This document shows positions 23,164-33,916 of a DNA stretch of 64,000 nt, piece after piece. The translations under genes were made by a program, and so were the position numbers. Below the pieces are notes generated by a model that was not told the origin of the DNA, did not search any database, and saw only the letters and a program-made list of their open reading frames with translations. How positions within the stretch are numbered: position 1 is the stretch's first letter; the number at the start of each line of letters is the position of its first letter. Location of the stretch: contig BCHS01000014.1 of assembly GCA_039545275.1 (NCBI GenBank), forward strand, positions 251,930 through 315,929, given 5' to 3'. Source of the stretch: Pseudomicrostroma phylloplanum (Eukaryota > Basidiomycota > Exobasidiomycetes > Microstromatales).

Positions 23164-23555
23164 GAGAGGGGGAGGGGGGACCGGATGCTTGTGTGACTGC
23201 CATGTCCTCGTCTGCTCCTGCCTTGCTGTTACTATACATGACCAATCACCTTCGATCCGTACTTCAGCTCATGTCTGTCCTCTGTCCCGGTCCTTCTCAC
23301 TCTTTGTCCCTCGCTCGTCTCGTCTCCGACATCAGCATAATGGGTAGAAGTACAATTGACTACAGGCGCAAGTGGGCCGCTTAGAGAAACACGGGGTATG
23401 CGGGGGACTTTTGGAAACAGGGCGGGATAGTCGTAACTCGGACGAGGGAAGGGTCTCTCTACAAAGGCGACTGCGACCGGTGAGAGGCGGCACCGTGAGG
23501 CTCTCCCTCCGACTCGTCGAGCGCGCTATTGCCGACTCTCGCGCCTTGACTCCTC
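23164..23555. other. Convergent 3' spacer
   Basis: 392 bases between two converging genes, expected to hold both polyadenylation regions. No gene or structured element was recognised. Confidence 0.4.
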
Positions 23556-26428
23556 TCATTCTCGCTTGATGAGCTGGACGGCATTGGTGGCGGTCTGGAC
23601 GGACGCTGGGGATGGTGCAGCGGGCTTTGCATTCTTCTTCTTCTTTTGCTTGTTCGAAAGTTGTGACGCCGCAGGCGTCTCATCGTACACGCCCTGGGAC
23701 TCAAGAGCATCCCGTGCTGTTTGTAGATTCTGTGTTGACTCAAATCAGGAGTAGGACTTGTCAGTGATAGCACGACGAGAACAGCTCAGGATACAATTTG
23801 ACTCACGAACAGTGCTTCTCGAGCCTTAGTGAACCTCTGTGGCTCGTAATCGCACCAGTGTCTGATACATGATCTTGATGGAATTGTGCGCTGCGTCACG
23901 ATCTGAACCGCTCCCCATTCTCGTGCCTCGGGGCAGCGCTGCACAAATCTGACACTGGCCTCGAGCTTGTCCAGGTAAGTTTGGCAGCGCAGGACCAGAG
24001 GCAGCATTTCCTCTGCTGGACGCGTCCGTAGCCGTTGGGCAAGGTGCTTACCCATGCAGCTATACGTGCCGAGCACCAGAGCAAGTGCGGCACTGATATC
24101 CTCGGCCTCAGATTCGAGGTAGCCACTGCCGTCTCTCGCACTACGTAGCGCCCAGAAAAGCTTCTGGCTCTTGTGAGCGAAGCTCACAGGCTTGAATACC
24201 ATATCTTTCCGTTGTTGCGGAAGGCTGCTTTGGCGATACTTGCACAATGCAGCATAGTAGCCGGCAACGGCGAAGCTGGTTCGACGAACAGACCACTCTG
24301 AAGGTGTACTCCCAAACACTTCAAGTGCGATGGATATGGTGATGCTGGCGTGTAAACTCTCGTATGACTGAGAAGTGGTATGATGCGGAGGTCTATGGGG
24401 ATTTATCCTGTCGAAGCTTTTCTGTATCAATGCCACTAACTTCGAGGCAGCAAGAGCGAAATCGATGTCTCCTATCTCGAGACTCTTCTTGCGTGGAACC
24501 GAGGATCTGATGATTGCACGAGCGAGCTTGCGAGTCTCTTCCCACTCTGCACACAGCGCCATGTGCAGGAGGCTAAGATCTGCGGGCGAAGCATCTTTGA
24601 GTACTTCAAACGGCAAAGTAGGTTGTTGCGCGGGCGGCTTTCGACCGTTGCCGCGATGTAGATCGGCGTCGACCTCCCTTTCCTCCCTGTCCGATCCTTC
24701 CACAACACTGTCTTCCGCATCGGATTCGTTCAATTCATCCTCCTCATCAGTGTCCTCGCTTTTGACGCTAGGGTCCGCTGACTCAGGCGCAGAGCCTTGC
24801 GATGATGCAGGCCACGTAAGGTGACGTCGATTGTCTGGCTGGGCCGCTTGCTGCACAGAGCTCTGCGCTGGCGGTTGAGCCGGTACAGCAGCAGGCTCGC
24901 GTACCACTCTCGACGCCAGGAAAGGATTGATGGCGGCCTGCGCGGCTTGTGTCAGACGAGCGTTCTCCTCAGCCAAGAAGAGCGGGGGCTCGTTCGTCGC
25001 GGGTGGTATACTCTGGCCGACTATGGGTACTGCGCGCGACGGAAGTGGCATTGCGTTCGAGCCCGATGCTTGCGAGGCTCCATTTGTTGGTAAAGGTGGT
25101 ATAGTTGCATTCCCATTAGGACGGCCTCGAGGCGGCTGATGCCTAGTGAGGTGGGCCTGTGGCGGCGGAGGCGCGTCACTTGCTTGTAGGGGTCGAGGCG
25201 GGAGCGACGCCGGAGGTCGTGGGAGGGACGTGCTTGCTGACGCTTGCGGAGAGGGAGCTGAGGGAGCAGCCGATTGGCCAGTCCAGCGCTTTCGGTTGGC
25301 GGCGCTGCCAGCAAAAGTTGGCAGAGGTGGTGTCTCAAGTCTCGGTTCCCTTCGTCGCCTCTGCTCAACCGTCCCTAGATCAGCGCCACTCGAGGCTGAA
25401 TCGTCGCCTATCTGTGCACGGCTGCCGCGTCGTGAATGTGGTGACATCTGCCAAGGTGCGGCAGCATCCGAGTCCTCGTCATCACCATCAGACTGTGCGC
25501 TGGAATCGTCCACGATGACGAACGAGCTTCTGCGTCCATTGCCTCGGGAGCGACTGCCCCCAGCACTCCCATCCCCGCCGCTCTCCCTTCCTCCCTGCCG
25601 CGCGGATGGCGAGCGAGACTTCTGCCCTGAGTCATTGCTGGGTTTGATGTACAGCTCCCGCAGGCCGTCGGGCAGAGGAAGACCCATCAGTAGTGCGGTT
25701 TGGATCTTCTTCCTTGCCCTTGCGTTAAGAGCTGCGGCATTCCGACCTGCCAGCGCCCTTGAGACCGTCCCCTGTGTGCCGTGTTCCGCTAGGATGTTCT
25801 CAAAGATGGCCATTCTTTCCGGCGCTGTATATGCGGACTGATTGCTTCGTTCTACACGTTTGCGAAGCCTGTCCCACAGTATGGCATCCGATTTTGCATC
25901 CCACCTTCTGGCAGAAGAAATTGCAGACTGCGGAGGAGCCCATGCGTCTGCTGGCGGCTGGGTATTGTCAACTTGTGCGGAAGGAAAAGCAGAAGGTCCG
26001 GCTGAGGTGCCATTTGACCCTGTTGCCGTGGCGACCGTCGCGTTTGTAGCACTCCTCCCGGCCGGCGCTGACTTGCTCGTGCTCTTCCTCTTTCTTGGTG
26101 CAGGCCTATTGGCAGAGTCGTCACCGGCAGAGGTAGCCGAATCGCTCACGAAGCCCGATCCACTGGCGGATGCCTTCCTCTTTCCGCTACTCTTCGTCTT
26201 CTTCGCCTTGGCATGTGCATATAACGTCTGGCCTTCGGACAACGAGGGCCAGAAGTTCTGCTCAATTTCCCACAGCTCATCTCCGTCTTTGACCTGGAGG
26301 ATGATCTGCTCGCTAGTACAGTCGAGTCTTTCGGCGGCGGCGCTGGTGATCATCCCAAAGTCGCTGGCGAAGAGCATCACTTTGCGCTCCTCGCCATTCG
26401 ACTGGCGGCAGACCAGGCGGAGGTTCAT
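23556..26428 (-). CDS. Unrecognised nuclear-type protein, 931 aa
   Basis: Exon 1 is 26428-23807 and exon 2 is 23729-23556; the GTGAGT intron is 77 bases. The N-terminal 75 residues (MNLRLVCRQSNGEERKVMLF, then LFASDFGMITSAAAERLDC) look like a small beta-rich domain, possibly ubiquitin-like. A Lys/Arg-rich nuclear-localisation-like stretch (RKRKSTSK) follows. Residues about 170-265 are helical and basic (RRWDAKSDAILWDRLRKRVE), reminiscent of SANT/Myb-like modules but not assignable. A long acidic/Ser/Pro linker precedes a conserved-looking helical C-terminal domain of about 250 residues (VRRTSFAVAGYYAALCKYRQ). The final residues are KQKKKKN and Ala/Pro-rich. No family is recognised; a chromatin or RNA role is only a guess. 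Confidence 0.8.
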
Positions 26429-26791
26429 CGTCGGCGAGACCGCGAGAACGCCTTCACCGATACTCTCACGCGCAGTCTGAGCCAGCCAAGGGTGCTGCTA
26501 GGGGTGTGGTAGGGAGGATGATGTACAGCGTAGCTAATGGTTGTGATGCTGAGAAGGACGAAGCACGTCCGACGGGAAGAGGACCATTCGGAAAAAGTGC
26601 CACTTCCGTTCCAGTGATTCAAACTCCGCGCACCACGCAACCGGAATTTAAGCAAGAGCCTCAATGATACCATGGCAACAAAATTTCGGTGATGATTTGC
26701 ATTACAGATGGAGCGCAGTAGAGTCTCTTCTAGCATGTATACATACAGATTATCACAAAGCAAAGGTCTTATCGCACCTCCTCGAAAGCCT
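26429..26791. other. Intergenic region between two minus-strand genes
   Basis: 363 bases holding the promoter of the 931-aa protein gene and the 3' flank of the CSC1-like gene. The frame running through it overlaps the channel gene's end and has no coding character. Confidence 0.35.
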
Positions 26792-29700
26792 CTACGTGGC
26801 TCGTGAGAGGTCCGACATCTCCACATCCTCAGCGGCACCTGTACTCGAGTGAGCCCGAACGACGGAACGGGCCGAGGGTCGGCGCTCCGGTTCTAGTCGG
26901 GAGCCTGCACCACTGGAGACAGACAGAAGGCCATTGCCTGCTTCCAGTGCGGGTGCAGGCATGGGCGAAGTCGAGTGCTGACTGCGTGTACCTGCTCGCA
27001 AGATCGAGGGCGACCGTGGAGGCTCTGCGGAGGTCCCGCTCAGGACGGAACCGCTTCGCAATCTCATGTCCACGCCCCGCTGATGACGTCGCAGGATGGT
27101 GCTGCTCCGTGTCAGGTCAGCTTCCTCGAGTCCCTCGTCCTCCTCTTGGACAGGATCGGCTGCAGGTCCCGACGGCGGCACGCCGTCCTCGGGCTCTCTT
27201 GAGGCACCTCTGCCTCGCCTGCTTCCACCCATACGGCTGATACTGCCCTTCTTGCTTTGCTTGCGAATGACTACCAGGTCCTTGATGGTACGACGGCGCT
27301 CCTCCTCAAGCACTTCGGCCTGCAGTGCTTTTTGCATCGTGACTGCGCGGCTTTGTGTCTCAGCAGAAAGGATACTGGCGGCGCCGCTGACGTTGCGTCT
27401 GCGCCGGTCTGAATTAATGGTGGTATTGCGACGAAGCCCAGTGCTGCCCATGGAGGTCATGGAGGCGCTGGGTGGGATATGATCCTGGTTCTGAGGATGG
27501 TCACGGGTGTTGTCGGGATCAGGTGCCCAGCGCGTTCGGTTCCCTTGCTGCTGTTGAGCCAAGGCTGGTTCGCCAATGTAGTCGGTAGCGATCACAGCAT
27601 TTCCTGAGCCTTGCTGAGCGCGATTGAACTCATCATCGAGCTGCAAACGGACGCTCGCCGGAGGCGAACGATGACTGTTGGCACTGATATTGGAAGAATG
27701 GCGTACAAGCCGCCGAGGGCTTAGGAGGCCAGCATCCTGGCTCGCCTCGCTGATGCTGGCTTTCCTTTGGGCCTTCAGAGCCTTTTCGTAGTCTTCCCGA
27801 GCCTTCTTCGACAGTCCCGCAGCTGGGTCTGACACTTCCTCAACGGTTTCCTCTTCATGCTTCTCAAGGTGCTTGGCGAGGTGAGAGCTGAGGATGATCT
27901 CTTCGTTTCCCTCGATCTGGCCCAAGCGCGATACGTCCGTAACCGCATCATCGTCAAGGCCCCCGAAGGCCACTTGCTCTTCTTCTTCGTCCTCCTTCCA
28001 CTCCCCAATTACTCCGTCTCCACCGTCGGATGAGACGAGAGCAACGCCATGCCACTCCACCGTATCACAGAGGTTCAAGGGCAGCAATGGGTCCCTGGGT
28101 AGCCAAAGGAAGTTGTGAATCTCGCAGGCATAGAACGGATTGTTGTACCTTGCTGAATTGTCGGGAGTATCGTCCCAGGCAATCTTTGCATGTGGGCGCA
28201 CAAGGGGAGCCTCGCCCTCGGAGTCTGTGTCTTCATCTTGGCTCGTTTGGTTATTGTCTTCCTCCGCGTCTTCTGGAGTCGCAGGTCGCTGATGCTGAGA
28301 CTTCTCGTTGTCGTATGTGAGTGGGTCATTGCCTCGGCCTTCACCGTAGGCCGGAGCCGAGTCAGCGTACGCCGAGGGCTGGTTCCTGCGAGGCGTGCTC
28401 GAGTATCCGGTATTCGATCTCTTGAAAGTCTTGCGTCGGCGGACTGAATGCTGGTGGACGATGCTCATCATGGACTCTTCGCCGTCCTCGTTTAGATCTG
28501 CCTCCAACATTTGATGATCGAACTGCACAGGTGCATGGTTTGACAGAGCCTCGAATCCAGATAGGAATGGAGCGGGGTCTTCATGAGCTATGCTCTTGCC
28601 GCTTCGGGATCGGGGCATGCTTGTGTGCCCCACCTTGAAGGAAGGTTTCCGGTCAACAACGCTGCCGCCTTGCATCATCTGCTTGCCAAGTTGAGCCCTA
28701 TTTTCTACCGTCGTGCTGTCTTGCTTCGACTTGCGCTCCTGCTCTCGATTATCTTGCACAGCTTCAGCCTTCAGAGCCTTGTCTACGCCGAGAGAGAGCT
28801 TAGCCACCGTGGCAATGTGCTTCCCGTCATTCTGAGCCTTTTTCGCCACTGCAAAGGGTGCTCTGAGAACAAGATTAGCGCCTACAAGGGCGGGGTGATG
28901 CACGGGATTACCATCAGCTGCTCTCTGAGCAATGTAGCTCGGCTTGTCGGCACCGTTAGCATGGAACGTATCATGGACCCTTTGCCATGTGGTCATGATC
29001 TTCGAATCCGTCGGCGGCGGTGCAAAGCTGACTGGGAACCGTCCGGATGCTCGAGCGTCCGAGGGTGCCCCGTGCTGGGTCTTATATCTCTTGCCGGTCT
29101 CGACATCTTCCGATGAGGATTGAGGGTGTCCCCATTCCTCGCCGGCGTGAGCCAAAGGAGCGGGCATAATACCGCAAATTGCGTTTGCTTCGTCGTCTTC
29201 GATCGCTCTGCATTGACTCTTCCAAAGCTGCGTACCGACGACCTTGAATAAGACGGTGATGGGAATGAGCACAGCGGTAAGGGCAATGTAAGCCTTCTCC
29301 TGGTTCGTGACCGAGAAGAAGATCAGAGCTACGACTTGCGCGATCAGCAGACCGTCTGACGAGTATCGGAGGATGCGGACAAAGTATATCACACCGTCCT
29401 TCTCCATGAATCTCCTGTAGTAGACGAAAGCAAAACTCCTCTTGAAGACGATCATCGCAAAGAAGACGTAGACCAGGCCGAACGGGATGACGAGAGGGTT
29501 GAGGATCGTAAAGACGAAGAGAATTGTCATGATGAGGGTGTGGAACGGCAACCAATAGTAGCGGTTGAAGTTCCTTGGCAAAGTCTTGAGAGCACGAGAG
29601 CGTGGAGTCGGGGCCTTGTTGGCTCCGGTAAAGTGGACAATGAGAGGGACCATGAAACCAACCAGCTCGAATCCAGAGTGCAAAGCCAGAGCTAGAATGA

Positions 29701-32319
29701 AGTAGCTGACGAAGAACGGAGCAGCGGTAGGAAAGGCGAAAGCGACGTTGGTGAGAATCTGGTTCGAACCAGGCGCGGAGATGATTTGCTGGATGATAGC
29801 TTCGACGGTAGTAACGCCGACTGTGGGGAGGGGTTGCAGAGGCTCGTCAGTAATCGCTTGCCGTGCAGCGACTCGGCATGCTGCGAGCCTTTGCAATGGA
29901 AACTTACTGCAGAAGAAAATCAGAACATTGCACACCAGGAATTTCCAATATCGGCAAAGGCAGCGATCGTAAAGCGCAGACCATGTCATGAAGCCTTGCC
30001 CGCGCCTGGAAATCTGGAAGGTGATCTCGGGCACTGTCATAGTTGCCAGAGAGACCAGTAGCGATGGCAGAGTGACGGAGACGAAGCTCTCCAATTGTGG
30101 ATTCGAGGCAAAGGCTGCCTTCAGAGGCGGGAAGACGGTCGTCAAGCTCTTGACACTGAAGAGAGCAGTGGAGACGATGGATAGTGGAATGACCCATAAG
30201 ATGGTGAAGGCCCAGAAGAAGGCATTGACTGTGAATCCCCTGACCAAGCTGCCAGTGAAGGACGTGGACATGAGACGGTCCCAGTCTATGTCCTTGACTT
30301 CGGGCGCCAGCTTGACCTTCATCACTAGCTGCGAGTTCAGCTCCCTCCAGACCATGCGAGCCTGTCTCGGATCTCTGAATGTGACGAATGCCGTACTCGT
30401 TGGCTCGTAATCGCTAGGAGGACGTGCCTGCATTTCTGCAATCAGTGCCGTCAGAAGGTTGAGCTTCGCAAGGAGATAATCGATGGTAGGAACTCGTTGA
30501 CCGCGGAAAAGCACAGAGAGTCGAGTGACCGGCTGGTAGGGATCGAGAAGGCTTCGTGGTACCTCGGCCAAGGTCTCCCACACCGAGCTTGATTGGTTGT
30601 TCTCATCGAGGAGGCCATTCGTGGACTGACTGTGACGACTGCCGCCCTCCTTGCAGTATTTGGCCAGTCGGGAAGCAAGCTCGTCGAGGGGAGTGTGGTG
30701 GCCAGACATCTGCGCTGCATCGTCGGATGATTGCTCGTCCTTTGATCTCCTCCGTCTTCTCAAGAAAGAAGGCATCAGACCTTTGTGCTGAGGTCGGTCG
30801 TCGTGCGCCCCGTCTTTGCCGTTCCTCTTGCGCCTCTGCTGTTGTGAGACCTTCTGAAGGACGGCCTGAGCTAAACTGATATGAGCAGCTTCAATTTGTT
30901 GCAGAATGTCTGCTCGCCTGTTGAGCATGGCGCTCAGCTCGCCCATCTTCCGGACCAAGATGACGCTCTGAACTGGTGACGGTAAAGCTTCTGTGGGACT
31001 AGCAGTCCTGGAAGAGTCGCCTTCTGGCCTCGATTCTCCTTCTACGTACTTGTCAACATTCTGCTCTTCTAGATCGCCAACGACTCTACGAATAGTCGCC
31101 TCTGGATTCTCGTCTGCCGTCACGCTCTTCGCTTGCGCAGCTTGGGGTACAGCGTCTTGAGTTTCTGTCTTCTCACCATCAGGTCGCAGATACTCTTCGA
31201 AGTAGCGCCTGATGTTTCCCTCGCCTCGCAACGAAGCTGGGACGTTTGTGACCAAGAGCGTCCGTTGTCGCCACCCTTTGCTGTTATCTTCGTGATCTGA
31301 CATGTGCAGGCCATGTGCCTCCCTCAATGGTTTGCCAAAGCGCTCCTCTCCAAGAGTTTCGGCCTTTGCCGCCTGTTTGCGTTCTTGCTCCCTCTGTTCA
31401 AGAACTGCCTTGCGGTCGGCGTAAATGTCAAGCACCAGCCGCCTCCGAATCTTTAAGCTACCTTTGCCAATCCACCACAGAGTGTAGAACCATGTGAAGG
31501 TGATGTACCACAGAGCACAAAGCTGGATCCACAACAGCCGACGTCCTTGCTCATTGGGAAGCTTAGGGCAGTTTGTGACTTCGGAATCGGTACAGCTCGG
31601 ATCTGGGTAGGTGACCAGATATGAAATACTCGCTCGCGACATGTCGATCGTGGACACGCCTCTGGAGTAGATGAAGTCGATGGCGAGGAGGATAGGAGCT
31701 GCAGTGACAGTCTGCAAGAACGTCCACCAGACCATACCGCGCAGGAAGCGGACATAGACGACGTTGTCCATGCCGCAATGGGTAGCATAGAACCAGTCGT
31801 CCAATTTCAGAGCTTGCCACGCCCAGCCAAGGGGCCACCTTGACAGTGGAGGAGACGGCGTTCTGCAGGCAGTGACCACATCCCAAGAGTCAGCTGTTTA
31901 GAGCCTCGGAGACCTGCATCATTGGCGCATGCCGGACTCACCTTGCGTGAAAGGTTCTCGCATGATAGAGGTGCCCCATCTCCCAATCTTCCTGTGTGGA
32001 CTTCCAGTCGGCATCCAAGGGACCTGTACCCATACGCCCTGTCTCCTTGTTGTCCTTCTGCCAGAACCGAAGAACTTTCCGGCGTGGCAAACGCTTCATT
32101 TGCCTCAATGTCTCATATCCCACAAGACATGCGCCGCCAACACCGCCCATGATCACCACAGTGGTGACCAGGCCCGAGAACTCGGTATTGAAATTGCGGC
32201 CAGCATAGTCTGCAGGGAGCGATCAAGTGTATGCGTAAGAAGGGAACATAGGGAAGAGGGTCAGCAACAGGGGCAACGGCTTCTTAGGTCCACAGGGACA
32301 GCGACTCCTTACCAGTCAT
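26792..32319 (-). CDS. CSC1/OSCA/TMEM63-type cation channel (DUF221 family)
   Basis: Exons 32319-32313 (7 bases: ATG ACT G), 32209-31942, 31862-29908 and 29820-26792 give about 1752 residues. The N-terminus (TDYAGRNFNTEFSGLVTTVV) has a first TM, then two more around LKLDDWFYATHCGMDN and WTFLQTVTAAPILLAIDFIY. A cytosolic RRM-like domain (about 200-610) contains RTLLVTNVPASLRGEGNIRR and STAFVTFRDPRQARMVW. A seven-TM block (about 630-945) includes FTVNAFFWAFTILWVIPLS and LALALHSGFELVGFMVP. These define the family of mechano- or osmosensitive, Ca-permeable channels. An unusually long (about 800 aa) disordered tail, Ser/Arg- and acid-rich, follows. The third intron (29821-29907) is 87 bases and stays open if retained. 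Confidence 0.9.
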
Positions 32320-33912
32320 GCTGGAATGGAATGGCCGCCTGTCCTAGATGGCTTGAGGAGAGGGGCAGACGTCGGGCTATGCGATCTGAAGCGAAGGGCG
32401 AGCGTCAAGCCTGATCTCTGCAGCAAATCCAAGCCAAGAGGCCGTGACAGATACTCGTAATTAGTCTTCCGTGCTGAGGGCCTCAGCAATAGTGTCCAAC
32501 GGGGATTCGCAGTTCCGTGGTGACTAATGAGATGATACCAAAGGTCAGGCTAGCAGCGACACACCTAGGGTGAGACCTGTCGGGCTGTATCGCTTGCGAA
32601 GCAGTGTAGAAGACGGAAACGGCCAGGAGGAGCGAAGGGAAAGCGATCGGGGGTATCAAGACGAGCACGAAGGATGGCGGCGGATGGTAGCGATGGATTC
32701 CGATAGGATATTTGGCGGCCCCCTGTTATTCACGTAGCTCCGCAAACCCAACGCCTCTGCCTGGGCCTTCGTCTCTTTCCGCACCGCGGAGCAAATCCTT
32801 CCCGATCATCGTCACATCGCGTCGCTCGGAGCTGACTCGCTAGCCAAAAGGCGTACGGGCCTGAAGATAGAGTGTGTCCTTGTGTAGGACCATCATCGTG
32901 TTCGTGTCAGCAACGCTAGTCAACGAAGAGGTCCAATGGAAAGGTGCTTTCTCGGCTTCGTCTGGAAGACACCTCTTCATTCTGGGTTCGGCAACTTGAT
33001 GAAGCATGAGTGAGAAGTGTGATCTCTATTCCGAGGTGCCCGCATACCGCATAAGCAATCTCTACTCCCTTTGACCCTTCAGAAGAGCCATGGCTGGTCT
33101 TACGTGAGCATGGGGAAGAGTGCTGCAGGATGGTTCACGCGCTGGAGGACCTGTAGAGTGTGAGACGCGCATGTGGTACAGTGCTGGGCAGCGAAGGATG
33201 CCCCTCGGCTGCTGCAGTGTGTGATGGCATGGCGTGGTATGCAGGGCTGGTGTCACCGCCGCACCCCAGGCTTCCGTGCAGCTTCGTCTGAGCGCCAAGG
33301 AGTGTACCTCGGTGCAAGCTGCCTCTGCCCAGTCTATCACGCTGCCTCGTCCCAGGCCAATTTCACCTCTCGTGGGGTTCGGCAAGTAGACTAGGGCGGC
33401 CCGAGGCGCAGAGGCGGACAGTCATCTGACAATTAGCCGTGTTCGCCGCCTGCTCCCTCTCGGTGTTCCTAGCCGTCACCAGAGCTTCGCCTCTGCTGCG
33501 TGGCGAGAATCGCATCACTTACTTCATGGGGTACACATCTCTTCCTTCTTCTCGACACGGTTCACACAACTTTCACACCCCACCTTTGACAGCCGTACCA
33601 CAACGTCGGTTCACGCACGCCTGCTCAGCATTCAATTGTCACGGCATCCACTTCCGAGCTTAGCTTGAGGCAAAGCATTCTTCCTGCGCTCAGCCTCATT
33701 GCGCCGAGGCAACGACGCCCGTGCCTGACCCTCAAAAGCCGCCCTTGACGCCTGCAGCACACCGACGATCCTGGCCGGTACAGAAGGCGGTGGCCGCGCA
33801 AACAATCCGAGCTGTCACAGTGCCCCGGCTTTGGCATCGCTTCGTACCTCGGCAATCTTTCGTAGGCCTCTTCCCTTTCTGACTCGCCTAGCCTCATGAA
33901 AAACGTATTCTC
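32320..33912. promoter_or_regulatory. Long divergent intergenic region (CSC1-like / transcription factor)
   Basis: 1.59 kb between divergent start codons, the longest gene-free stretch here, as often seen upstream of regulator genes. A minus-strand frame at 32483-32668 encodes hydrophobic residues but has no ATG. No RNA gene or transposon remnant was seen. A uORF lies at its right edge. Confidence 0.45.
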
Positions 33913-33916
33913 ATGA
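33896..33916 (+). promoter_or_regulatory. uORF overlapping the transcription-factor start codon
   Basis: An upstream ATG at 33896 opens a six-codon frame (MKNVFS) whose TGA stop (33914-33916) overlaps the main ATG (33913-33915) as ATGA. If the mRNA leader includes it, this layout could lower translation of the factor or permit termination-reinitiation. Transcription of this segment is inferred. Confidence 0.55.

Noticed and set aside
25146..25841. 231-codon open frame antisense to the 931-aa protein
   Set aside because: It overlaps a well-supported exon and has Arg/Ala/Ser composition expected of a shadow frame.
26425..26838. 137-codon minus-strand frame between two genes
   Set aside because: It overlaps the end of the channel gene and the intergenic promoter; no motif, and composition is Arg/Ser/Leu-rich noise.
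32483..32668. Hydrophobic 61-codon minus-strand frame upstream of the CSC1-like gene
   Set aside because: No ATG in frame after the previous stop and no splice context linking it to the channel gene.
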